From: Macrostomum hystrix
Taxonomy: Eukaryota > Platyhelminthes > Macrostomidae
Reading direction: 5' to 3'
Assembly (NCBI GenBank): GCA_950097015.1
Contig: CATNEN010000011.1
Span: forward strand, 3,376,501-3,440,500
DNA length: 64,000 bases
A model generated the notes under the pieces. That model made no database searches. It was not told the origin of the DNA and worked only from the letters and a program-made list of their open reading frames with translations. The position numbers and the translations under genes were made by a program. Of the stretch, positions 51,612-62,004 are shown piece by piece (within the stretch, counting starts at the first letter, position 1; each line of letters begins with the position of its first letter).

Positions 51612-54600
51612 CTGTATCTTCCCTGACAGTCTCTTCCCCGACAGTCTCTTCCTTTATAGTATTTTCCCTGACAGTCTCTTCCCTGACAGTCTCTTCTCTG
51701 ACAGTCTCTTCCCTGACAGTCTCTTCCCTGACAGTCTCTTCCCCGACAGTCTCTTCCTTTATAGTATTTTCCCTGACAGTCTCTTCCCTGACAGTCTCTT
51801 CTCTGACAGTCTCTTCCCTGACAGTCTCTTCCCTGACAGTCTCTTCCCTGACAGTCTCTTCCCCGACAGTCTCTTCCTTTATAGTATTTTCCCTGACAGT
51901 CTCTTCCCTGACAGTCTCTTCTCTGACAGTCTCTTCCCTGACAGTCTCTTCCCTGACAGTCTCTTCCCTGACAGTCTCTTCTCTGACAGTCTCTTCCCTG
52001 ACAGTCTCTTCACTGACAGTCTCTTCCCCGACAGTCTCTTCCTTTATAGTATTTTCCCTGACAGTCTCTTCCCTGACAGTCTCTTCTCTGACAGTCTCTT
52101 CCCTGACAGTCTCTTCTCTGACAGTCTCTTCCCTGACAGTCTCTTCTCTGACAGTCTCTTCCCTGACAGTCTCTTCTCTGACAGTCTCTTCCCTGACAGT
52201 CTCTTCTCTGACAGTCTCTTCCCTGACAGTCTCTTCTCTGACAGTCTCTTCCCTGACAGTCTCTTCTCTGACAGTATCTTCCCTGACAGTCTCTTCTCTG
52301 ACAGTCTCTTCCCTGACAGTCTCTTCTCTGACAGTCTCTTCACTGACAGTCTCTTCCCTGACAGTCTCTTCCCCGACAGTCTCTTCCTTTATAGTATTTT
52401 CCCTGACAGTCTCTTCCCTGACAGTCTCTTCTCTGACAGTCTCTTCCCTGACAGTCTCTTCCCTGACAGTCTCTTCCCTGACAGTCTCTTCCCGGACAGT
52501 CTCTTCCTTTATAGTATTTTCCCTGACAGTCTCTTCCCTGACAGTCTCTTCTCTGACAGTCTCTTCCCTGACAGTCTCTTCCCTGACAGTCTCTTCCCTG
52601 ACAGTCTCTTCTCTGACAGTCTCTTCCCTGACAGTCTCTTCACTGACAGTCTCTTCCCCGACAGTCTCTTCCTTTATAGTATTTTCCCTGACAGTCTCTT
52701 CCCTGACAGTCTCTTCTCTGACAGTCTCTTCCCTGACAGTCTCTTCTCTGACAGTCTCTTCCCTGACAGTCTCTTCTCTGACAGTCTCTTCCCTGACAGT
52801 CTCTTCTCTGACAGTCTCTTCCCTGACAGTCTCTTCTCTGACAGTCTCTTCCCTGACAGTCTCTTCTCTGACAGTCTCTTCCCTGACAGTCTCTTCTCTG
52901 ACAGTATCTTCCCTGACAGTCTCTTCTCTGACAGTCTCTTCCCTGACAGTCTCTTCTCTGACAGTCTCTTCACTGACAGTCTCTTCACTGACAGTCTCTT
53001 CACTGACAGTATCTTCCCTGACAGTCTCTTCCCTGACAGTCTCTTCCCTGACAGTCTCTTCCCCGACAGTCTCTTCCCTGACAGTCTCTTCCTTTATAGT
53101 ATTTTCCCTGACAGTCTCTTCCTTTATAGTATTTTCCCTGACAGTCTCTTCCCTGACAGTCTCTTCTCTGACAGTCTCTTCCCTGACAGTCTCTTCCCCG
53201 ACAGTCTCTTCCCTGACAGTCTCTTCCTTTATAGTATTTTCCCTGACAGTCTCTTCCTTTATAGTATTTTCCCTGACAGTCTCTTCCTTTATAGTATTTT
53301 CCCTGACAGTCTCTTCCCTGACAGTCTCTTCTCTGACAGTCTCTTCCTTTATAGTATTTTCCCTGACAGTCTCTTCCTTTATAGTATTTTCCCTGACAGT
53401 CTCTTCCTTTATAGTATTTTCCCTGACAGTCTCTTCCTTTATAGTATTTTCCCTGACAGTCTCTTCCTTTATAGTATTTTCCCTGACAGTCTCTTCCCTG
53501 ACAGTCTCTTCCCTGACAGTCTCTTCCTTTATAGTATTTTCCCTGACAGTCTCTTCCCTGACAGTCTCTTCTCTGACAGTCTCTTCCCTGACAGTCTCTT
53601 CCCCGACAGTCTCTTCCTTTATAGTATTTTCCCTGACAGTCTCTTCCCTGACAGTCTCTTCTCTGACAGTCTCTTCCCTGACAGTCTCTTCCCCGACAGT
53701 CTCTTCCTTTATAGTATTTTCCCTGACAGTCTCTTCCCTGACAGTCTCTTCTCTGACAGTCTCTTCCCTGACAGTCTCTTCCCCGACAGTCTCTTCCTTT
53801 ATAGTATTTTCACTGACAGTCTCTTCCCTGACAGTCTCTTCTCTGACAGTCTCTTCCCTGACAGTCTCTTCCCCGACAGTCTCTTCCTTTATAGTATTTT
53901 CCCTGACAGTCTCTTCCCTGACAGTCTCTTCTCTGACAGTCTCTTCCCTGACAGTCTCTTCTCTGACAGTCTCTTCCCTGACAGTCTCTTCTCTGACAGT
54001 CTCTTCTCTGACAGTCTCTTCCTTTATAGTATTTTCCCTGACAGTCTCTTCCCTGACAGTCTCTTCTCTGACAGTCGCTTCCTTTATAGTATTTTCCCCT
54101 GACAGTCTCTTCCTTTATAGTATTTTCCCTGACAGTCTCTTCTCTGACAGTCTCTTCTCTGACAGTCTATTCCCTAACAGTCTTTTCCGTGACAGTCTCT
54201 TCCCTGACAGTCTCTTCCCTGACAGTCTCTTCCCTGACAGTCTCTTCCCTGACAGTCTCTTCCCTGACAGTCTCTTCCCTTATAGTCTCTTCACTGACAG
54301 TCTCTTCCCTTATAGTCTCTTCACTGACAGTATTTTCCTTGACAGTCTCTTCCCTAACAGTCTTTTCCCTGACAATCTCTTCCCTGACAGTCTCTTCCCT
54401 GACAGTCTCTTCCCTGACAGTCTCTTCCCTGACAGTCTCTTCCCTAACAGTCTCTTCCCTGACAGTCTCTTCCCTGACAGTCTCTTCACTGACAGTCTCT
54501 TCCCTGACAGTCTCTTCCCTAACAGTCTCTTCCCTGACAGTCTCTTCCCTAACAGTCTCTTCCCTGACAGTCTCTTCCCTGACAGTCTCTTCACTGACAG

Positions 54601-55108
54601 TCTCTTCCCTGGCAGTCTCTTCCCTGACAGTCTCTTCCCTGACAATCTCTTCCCTGACAGTCTTTTCCTTGACAGTCTCTTCCCTGACAGTCTCTTCCCT
54701 GACATTCTTTTCCCTGACAATCTCTTCCCTGACAGTCTCTTCCCTGACAGTCTTTTCCCTGACAGTCTCTTCCCTGACAGTCTCTTCCCTGACAGACTCT
54801 TCCCTGACAGACTCTTCCCTGACAGACTCTTCCCTGACAGTCTCTTCCCTGACAGTCTCTTCCCTGACAGTCTCTTCCCTGACAGTATCTTCCCTGACAG
54901 TCTCTTCCCTGACAGTCTCTTCACTGACAGTCTCTTCCCTGACAGTCTCTTCCCTGACAGTCTCTTCCCTGACAGTCTCTTCACTGACAGTCTCTTCCCT
55001 GACAGTCTCTTCCCTGACAGTCTCTTCCCTGACAGTCTCTTCCCTGACAGTCTCTTCCCTGACAGTCTCTTCCCTGACAGTCTCTTCCCTGACAGTCTCT
55101 ACCCTGAC
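51612..55108. repeat. 15-bp minisatellite of about 3.5 kb
   Basis: About 230 units of CCCTGACAGTCTCTT with CTCTG, CACTG, CCCCG and CCTTTATAGTATTTT variants. The 15-bp period equals five codons, so an 833-codon ORF (DSLFP repeats, 51601-54102) and long antisense ORFs run through it; none shows other coding features. Variants are arranged in higher-order blocks, and about 51.9-52.4 kb recurs about 630 bp later. From about 54.1 kb the variant set changes. Confidence 0.97.
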
Positions 55109-55181
55109 AGTCTTTGACTTACTTAACTTAGCTGCAGGGTGGTCCATGGACGCAGCGGGCAGGCGAGGATCGCCCATACCG

Positions 55182-56615
55182 CTAACCCCTGTAGGCCCGC
55201 AAACAGGCAAGGGCGCGGGGCCGGTCAGGGTGGTCCGCCGGTCCGTCCTGCAGCGTTGTCTTCCGTAGGGAAGAACGTGGCTCGTCTTGTTGCCCGGAGG
55301 AACTGGACGAGCCGTGGAATGCTGTCGGGCTGGCAGATCTCGTCCATAGACGGGTTGGGCCCGAGGTAGCGTAGCCGGTCTCTGTTAAAGAAAGGGCAAT
55401 TGACACACAAAGTGCTCAGCATCTTCGTTGTCGTACTCACAGAATGGGCAGAGTTCACTCTGAAGGTCGCCCCGGAGGAAACAGTGCCTAGCGATGTAGC
55501 CGTGGCCCGTGAGGGTCATGGCGAGGGCGCGGATATCCTTCCGGTTTAGGTTCAAAAGGATGTTCCTAAGCCTGCGAGACGGGCGCGTAACTGCGGCACA
55601 GTTCTGCGGAACCGCGGATTGCCGACAGTTCTGGGTGCCCGCCCATCTGTCCCTGTGGAGGGACTCAGCCCAGTCATCAATAAGGCGGTTGATGACCGTG
55701 ATGGGGATCGGGACCATGGCAGCAGGGCCCAGGAGAGAGCCAGAGCCACCTTGCTTGGCAAGGGTATCCGCAAGCTCGTTCCCTGGGAAGCCCGCATGCC
55801 CTGGGATCCAGCGCAGCCTGACCGTGTTGTTACTGGCCAGGAGGTTGAGTTGCCGGGCACAGTCAGCGACTGTCCGGTGTCCGGGAGCGCGTGGTGGTGC
55901 GGCAAAGGGCTTTTAAGGCCGCTTGGCTGTCAGAGTGGATGATGATAGTCTCTCCTCTCGTGTTCCTGGCATTCAGCTCTGCGGCACAGGAGCTGATGGC
56001 AAGGATTTCATTCTGGAAGACCGTAGATCTTCGGTCTTCCAGAAGGCTCTTCGGAAGGCCGCTATCTTTCAAGTCTCGAAAGCACAGATCGGTGTGAGGC
56101 AGAAGTTTGCACTTTGCCATTGCTCTTTGCGGCGTGAAGCGGACGCCGGCGTCAATGAGCCGACGCGCTGTTTTAGCGGCTTCCCTGCGGACAAAAATGT
56201 CCAACGGGGGAGCGTCGAGGTAGGCATTGAGGCCGTCGTAAGGAGCAGACGGTGGGGCACTCATGGTCATGCGACAGGCGCGCCCTTGCGTTTTCCTAAG
56301 CGCCTCCAGGCAGGTCTTCATCGGCAGGGCGCTGGCCCAGATCAAGCTGCCGTACGAGACAGCTGGCCTGACCATTGCAGTATAGATCCACCAGAGGCGC
56401 TTGGGGGTGAGCCCCCAGGTGGTGCCAACGGCCCATCGCAGCTGCACGAGGATCGCGAGGGCCCTCTTGGTTTTGGTTTGAACATGGGGAGACCAGTTCA
56501 GCCTATGGTCCAAGGTGATTATTAGGCATTTGGTTTGCTTACAGAAGGAGATTTCCTTACCGTAAAGCCGAAGCGGCTGTATCTGCCACTTGTTTCTGCT
56601 GGTGAACATGATCAC
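55182..56615 (-). pseudogene. LINE ORF2 3' part: RNase H and C-terminal zinc finger
   Basis: 56615-55863 is open and holds RT thumb-like sequence (TLDHRLNWSPHVQ, TPKRLWWIYTAMVRPAVSYG), then the RNase H part VFQNEILAISSCAAEL and IIIHSDSQAALKAL. After a frame change, 55717-55385 encodes HCFLRGDLQSELCPFCEYD and a following H and C, the CCHC finger typical of this LINE group. At least one frameshift separates the two parts. Confidence 0.8.
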
Positions 56616-56684
56616 TGCAGTCTTGGTCTCGGAGAGCTTCAGACCACAGCGACCCGCCCATTGTTCAGCAGAGTGGATGAAATT

Positions 56685-57559
56685 CTAAAGGAGGTCCCTG
56701 AGAGTATCAGGGGATGGGCCAGACGCCACAGCAGTGACATCGTCCGCATAACCCACCTTCAGGATTGGGTCAGGACGAGCGTCTCGGAGGAGCTCGTCAA
56801 TGACCATGTTCCAGAGAATAGGAGAGAGAACCCCTCCCTGCGGGCTCCCTTTGCGGACGGGGACCGTCCGTTGGTGGCCCAGCAGGTTGGCAGTGACCGT
56901 GCGATGACTGATCATATGACTGATCATGATCCATCTGGTGAGGGACGAGTGAGTGTGTCTCTCACAAAGGGCTTTGCGGAACGCCTCGAAGAGGACGTTG
57001 TCAAAGGCACCATCAATGTCCAGGAAGACACTTAAGGCGAAGCCGGTGCCAAGCACAGCTTTTTCCAATTTGTCGACCAGAACGTGCAGCGCGCTTTCGG
57101 TGGAGCGACCCGCCCGAAAGCATGCTGGTTGTCGCTGAGCGGCGCGTTCTTCAGTTCCACTGAGAGAATGCGCCAAAGCACAAGTCTCTCCATCAGCTTG
57201 ACCAGGAAGGTGGTTAGGCTGATTGGTCTGAAGGATTTAATGGACTGGTAGTCCGGGCGGCCTGGCTTCGGGATAAAAATCACCTTCGCCTCGGTCCATG
57301 CCTGCGGGACGTACCCGAGCGTGATGCAGGCTCGATAGAGGCTGCAAAGAGAGCGCAGGAAACCTGGGCATTTAACCGCCTCTCTAAGAAAAGCAGGTAC
57401 GATGCCATCAGGCCCTGGAGCCTTAAAAGGCTTAAAGGAGGTGGCCGCTTTAACGATGCGGTCCTCCGTGATGATAGAGGCAACAAGCATCTGGCCTCCC
57501 TCAGTGTGGTCTGAGGTGGTCGGGTTGGTTGGGGAAGAAGGCAGAGAGCATGACCTCAA
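56685..57559 (-). pseudogene. LINE ORF2 reverse transcriptase, frameshifted
   Basis: 57559-57032 encodes RT blocks 0-3 (FKPFKAPGPDGIVPAFLRE, KVIFIPKPGRPDYQ, SFRPISLTTFLVKLMERL). The reading then shifts frame at about 57150 and continues at 57176-56685 with ACFRAGRSTESALH, LSVFLDIDGAFDNV, RKGSPQGGVLSPILWN and the catalytic GYADDVTAVA. A stop follows at 56685. The catalytic residues survive but the frame is broken. Confidence 0.85.
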
Positions 57560-58758
57560 GCGACCCCTGGGTTTTCAGTTGACGTGCCATCGGTTCGCTT
57601 TACCGAGGAGAGCTTGGACATTTTGTCCAGCGTAAGTGCTTTGACAATCCTGGAGGTGGGACGAGAGCCCTCTAGCTCCTCGCAGTATTGACGCCACTTC
57701 TGGGCCTTGGCAGTCCTGATCTCCCTCTTGAACTCATGGATGGCTTCAAGGTAGGCGGTCTGGTCTGCAGGGCTCCTGGTTTTGTTTGCTCTGCGGTGTA
57801 ATTTCTTCGCTCTGCGACGGAGGTCGCCGAGCTCAGGATTCCACCACGGCGCAGATGTCTTCCCTTTGTAGGCTTTTAGGGGACAGGCTGCCTCGAAGGC
57901 GGCGGTTAGCGTTTCTGTTAAAACAGTCGCGCACTCGTCCGCTTCTCGGCACATCGAAATAGTGGGTGGTTGGCCCGAAGACCGATGGGTTGCCTACAGG
58001 GCATGCCTGAAGGCTTCCCGATCAGTATTTCTGGCGTTCCGTCTCCACGTGATGTGGTTAAGGCTGCGAGCGCTCGCCACACGAAAGTGAATGAACTTAT
58101 GGTCAGAGAGGGACGGCACCAGGAGCACGCGCCACTCCCCAATACTCTGAAAGAGCTTGGGTGAAGCGAGTGTGGCGTCAATCACCTCTGACCAGCGTCC
58201 ATTGTCGAAGGTAGGTCTAGACCCGGAGTTTAGGCAAGGGTAGACAAGGGTCGTAGAGGCAACATAGGACAGGAGGTCTTCGCCTCTCTGGTTTATCCCT
58301 GTGCTGCCCCAGTGGGTATGGTGGGCGTTGACGCCGGCGACCATGAGCTCGTAGTTCCTGGCAGAGCAGAGTTCAACCAGGGTGGAGAGCGTCCGGGGGA
58401 CGACCGCTGCGTCACCTGGTAGGTAAACCGAGGCAACGAGGGTGGTTTTCCCAGGCAGCAGATCCTCAGATTGAATGACGCAGATATCCCCGTTAGACAG
58501 GTCGAATCTGAGCCAAGCACCGAGGGTTTTGGCCCCGAAGATACAGGCTCTAGGTGGCCGGTTCGCCTCGCGGGGGCTAACGCAGAAGCAGTTGTACCCA
58601 GAAGGCACGTTTTGGGGCTTACCTTTGGAGGTCCACGGCTCCTGGACTTGGATGAGACCCGGCTTGTCGAGCTCGGCTTGACGCATCAGGTTAGCCGAAG
58701 CTGCGACGCTGTGTTGCAGATTAATCTGCACGCAGCAAATACCTGGACTGCTGATCAT
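57556..58758 (-). pseudogene. LINE ORF2 endonuclease and linker
   Basis: 58758-57994 is an AP-type endonuclease: VQINLQHSVAASANL, the catalytic QEPW, VNAHHTHWGS and PSLSDHKFI motifs. This mix of motifs is characteristic of I/R1-type elements. A stop at 57994 is followed in the same frame by a linker (57954-57556; WWNPELGDLRRRAKKLHRRA), then the frame shifts into RT. Confidence 0.85.
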
Positions 58759-58855
58759 GGCCGCGCAGTCGGGGAGTCGCGTAGCAATTTCTCATCTTCC
58801 TTTTCGGAGATGGAAGGCTCGCATAGCTCCATGGGAATCTCGGCGTCCCCGGCGG

Positions 58856-59413
58856 TCAGAGTGGCTGAGGAGCCCTGCCCAGACATGACATTTGCCCAGC
58901 ATGAGTGTCTCCCTCGCCGTCCCTTTGCGTCGTGACGCCGATACTGCCCAGGCTCGCCTCGTCGGTCAGGTCAACGTGGATGGCGCTATCCGCCTGGTGA
59001 GTGCTAGCCTCAAACCAGTCAGTCCGCGCCTCTCCTCGTCGCTCCTGCCCCACTGGCTGCTTCGGTGGAGCGTTCGATGTGTGGACCCGCTCGAGGTGCG
59101 CCCTGAGAGTCCTGGCTTGTTCCAGCGCTCGCTGGACCAGCCCAGATCTCCGGGTGGACCTGGCAGGCCTGCGGTCGCGAGGTCCGGATTCGGCAGCGCG
59201 AGCTGCTTTACCGGTGGGGGGATCCACCGTTTGCCTCTGCTTCTTCGCCGGAGGAGCTTGCGCCCCGGATCCAGACTCAGGAGCTTTGGCTTTTTTGGCT
59301 TCGCCAGCTTTCCGCTCCTCGCAGCGGAGGATGGTCAGCTGAGTTAGACCAAGGTGAATGATGGACTTTGGCGGCAAGCTCTTGGTCCACGCATCCGAGA
59401 GCCCCAGGATCAC
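58856..59413 (-). pseudogene. LINE ORF1 (gag-like), partial
   Basis: 185 codons, rich in Ala, Arg, Lys, Pro (RCEERKAGEAKKAKAPES...) with the basic, disordered look of LINE ORF1 proteins. No zinc knuckles are visible. The region upstream to about 59985 holds more of ORF1 or the 5' UTR in broken frames. The assignment rests mainly on its position before the endonuclease. Confidence 0.55.
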
Positions 59414-59985
59414 CGTGAACCCCGTCTCCTTGCGGGAGGAGGCATGGTAAAGGAGCCCGTTGGCCTTAAGGTCGGGGTGCAGCTTCAGCAGAATCTGCCT
59501 AAGCTGATCCCTAGATTTGATGGCACTGCCATTCGGAATGCAAACGCGGAAGGCGTTGGTCTTCGCTGGCGAAGGTGAGCTTGCCGAGCTTCTTAGGCCA
59601 CTCTAGCTGTGGCAGAAGCTCGCTCGGCTGCTTTCCTCCGAGTTGCACCAGATGAAAATGCAGCCGTCCGTTTTGGCCGATTTGACCACGCTCACCGGGC
59701 GGCCTGCCAGGAGCTGGTCAATGAGCGCAGCGCTGTTGGGTCATCCAGCGCTGTTGCCCATTCTGTCCGGCTGCCCTAGGGTCAGCCTTGAACACTCGCG
59801 GGACGTGTACCCATGGGTCAGCTGACGGGACAACGTGGAGAGGATTCCTGCACCCGAAGGCACAGGGCTCCTTCCTGCCAAGCCTGCTCAAAAAGCGACT
59901 GCAGGTGTGAGGCATCGCAGACCTTAGCCCGTGAGCCTGGACTGACTCATACCTCACAGGCGTTGTGTCCCGCCGGTGCGAGCTC

Positions 59986-60840
59986 CCTGACAGTCTCTTC
60001 TCTTTTTCAGTGCTTACGGAATTTATCAGTGTTTTTCTCCAAGTGGAGAATGAATTTCCTATCTGCCCAGGTCCATACTGGTCCGGGAAATTGGGGTTTG
60101 CGGTTCCAGTTTCTACATACAGAGCTCCATGATCTCCCATATGGTCACTTTGTTATTTACTTTAGTCTATGACTCACTGATAAGGACACCTGTGTCTTAT
60201 CTTGTCCCAGTTGAACTACGAGTAGTTATTCTTTTGTGATTCTCGGGCCCAACTCCACAAGCGGGCACTTGCAATTTCCATTTCTGCAAATTTAAGAGCA
60301 ACTCAAGCACAAACAGCACCGCACAGCGGGTGCCACACTGAGAGAACAAAATGGGGAATTGGCCAGATTGTACGTGGGGAGAAAAAATCGTCAGGGCTGC
60401 TACACACATGCACACACTCGCACGACCCTATAAAACTGCTTTTCAGAGCATTGCTAGCAGCCGGAACTCAGCGCTACTCTCATGCCACTCATATAGGGGA
60501 CTCAACCGCTTCCCCATTCCCCCCTCAGAAATCCCATTTATTAATACAATATTTTTACTTCCCATTTTAGAAAGCAGAAACATAAACAACCAGCAATAGA
60601 TAGGACTGTGTATTGCAGTTTAGCATCGTAGTAAAGTTTATCATCCGATAATTTATGACTTTAAGCTCTTCTGAGATTCCTGAGCTTTCAGCGACTGAAA
60701 AGCTTGCATTTTTATTGGTGAGTTGATTTTTTTGGTTATTCACTTTCACCTGATCAGAATTTTGTTTCTCGGTTCCTTTTTTCGAAACATTTTTGTGCTA
60801 AATCTTTTGGTAGCTTCAAACAAATCTTTTCTGAGTCGTC
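59986..60840. other. Unique spacer with one 15-bp unit
   Basis: It starts with the single minisatellite unit beside the LINE 5' end. The rest is unique sequence without a supported gene; ORFs at 60351-60599 and 60567-60749 have no motif. Confidence 0.45.
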
Positions 60841-60845
60841 CGTTT

Positions 60846-61552
60846 CTATCTCTTCTCTTCTCTCTCATCTCTACTCTCTCCTCTCTCCTCTCTCCTCTCT
60901 CCTCTCATCTTGTCTCTCTCATCTTGTCTCTCTCATCTTGTCTCTCTCATCTTGCCTCTCTCATCTTGTCTCTCTCATCTTTTCTCTCACATCTTGTCTC
61001 TCTCACCTGGTCTCTCTCATCTTGTCTCTCTCATCTTGTCTCTCTCATCTTGTCTCTCTCATCTTGTCTCTCTCATCTTGTCTCTCTCATGTTGTCTCGC
61101 TCATCTTGTCTCTCTCATCTTGTCTCTCTCATCTTGTCTCTCTCACCTTGTCTCTCTCATCTTGTCTCTCTCATCTTGTCTCTCTCATCTTGTCTCTCTC
61201 ATCTTGTCTCTCTCATCTTGTCTCTCTCATCTTGTCTCTCTCACCTTGTCTCTCTCATCTTGTCTCTCTCATCTTGTCTCTCTCATCTTGTCTCTCTCAT
61301 CTTGTCTCTCTCATCTTGTCTCTCTCATCTTGTCTCTCTCATCTTGTCTCTCTCATCTTGTCTCTCTCATCTTGTCTCTCTCATCTTGTCTCTCTCATCT
61401 TGTCTCTCTCCTCTTGTCTCTCTCATCTTGTCTCTCTCATCTTGTCTCTTTCCTCTCTTCTCTCTCCTCTCTTCTCTCTCCTCTCTTCTCTCTCCTCTCT
61501 CCTCTCTCCTCTTGTCTCTCTCCTCTTTACTCTCTTCTCTCTCCTCTCTCCA
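60846..61552. repeat. 14-bp pyrimidine-rich minisatellite
   Basis: About 40 units of TCTCTCTCATCTTG flanked on both sides by CTCTCTCCTCTT decay products. The plus strand is almost all pyrimidine. ORFs of up to 324 codons (LSSCLSHLVSLI repeats) are artefacts. Confidence 0.95.
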
Positions 61553-62004
61553 ATATTCCTCCTTTCCTATTTCTCCACATTCTTATATTTATTATATATT
61601 TTCTCTTGCACAGATTATTAATACAGAGTTTAGCTCAGTGAAATTTCTGCCTTTTTCACTCAACCTGACAAAATCCACTTTAACGGAGAGCGCGTAGTTC
61701 TGGGACAAAAGAGAAAATCAATAATTTCTTCTCCAGCCTAGCCAGTGATTTGCAGACACTCACATAGAATTTGATTCTGCACTGAAAACTGGCAATGAGA
61801 ATAGCTAGTTACTGACTAAGCAAGCTTTCTTTGTAGAATTTACACATTAAATCATTTTCCGTAGTCAAAAGCTGAAAAGGGACATTAGTAGGGACATTGG
61901 AGACTCTAGAAGAATGATAAGAGAAGGACAAAACAGTACGGAAAATGCAAAAAGGAGGAAGATAAGGGGGACAGACTAACAAGGAGAAAAATCCTAAAAA
62001 TCCA
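61553..62004. other. Short spacer between opposite-polarity arrays
   Basis: About 450 bp of unique, AT-rich DNA between a pyrimidine-rich and a purine-rich array. No gene was seen. Confidence 0.5.

Larger units (their letters stand above)
55109..59985 (-). mobile_element. Non-LTR retrotransposon (LINE), I/R1-like group, decayed
   Basis: The order on the minus strand is ORF1, AP endonuclease, RT, RNase H, C-terminal zinc finger. Both edges abut the 15-bp minisatellite: the array ends at about 55108 and one more unit (CCCTGACAGTCTCTT) stands at 59987-60001. Several frame breaks and stops make ORF2 non-functional. No poly(A) tail is evident at the 3' end; it ends in GCTAAGTTAAGTAAGTCAAA. Confidence 0.88.

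Noticed and set aside
51601-54102. 833-codon ORF of DSLFP repeats
   Set aside because: It follows from a 15-bp period free of stops. No signal peptide, no non-repeat domain, and the antisense frame is equally long in the neighbouring part.
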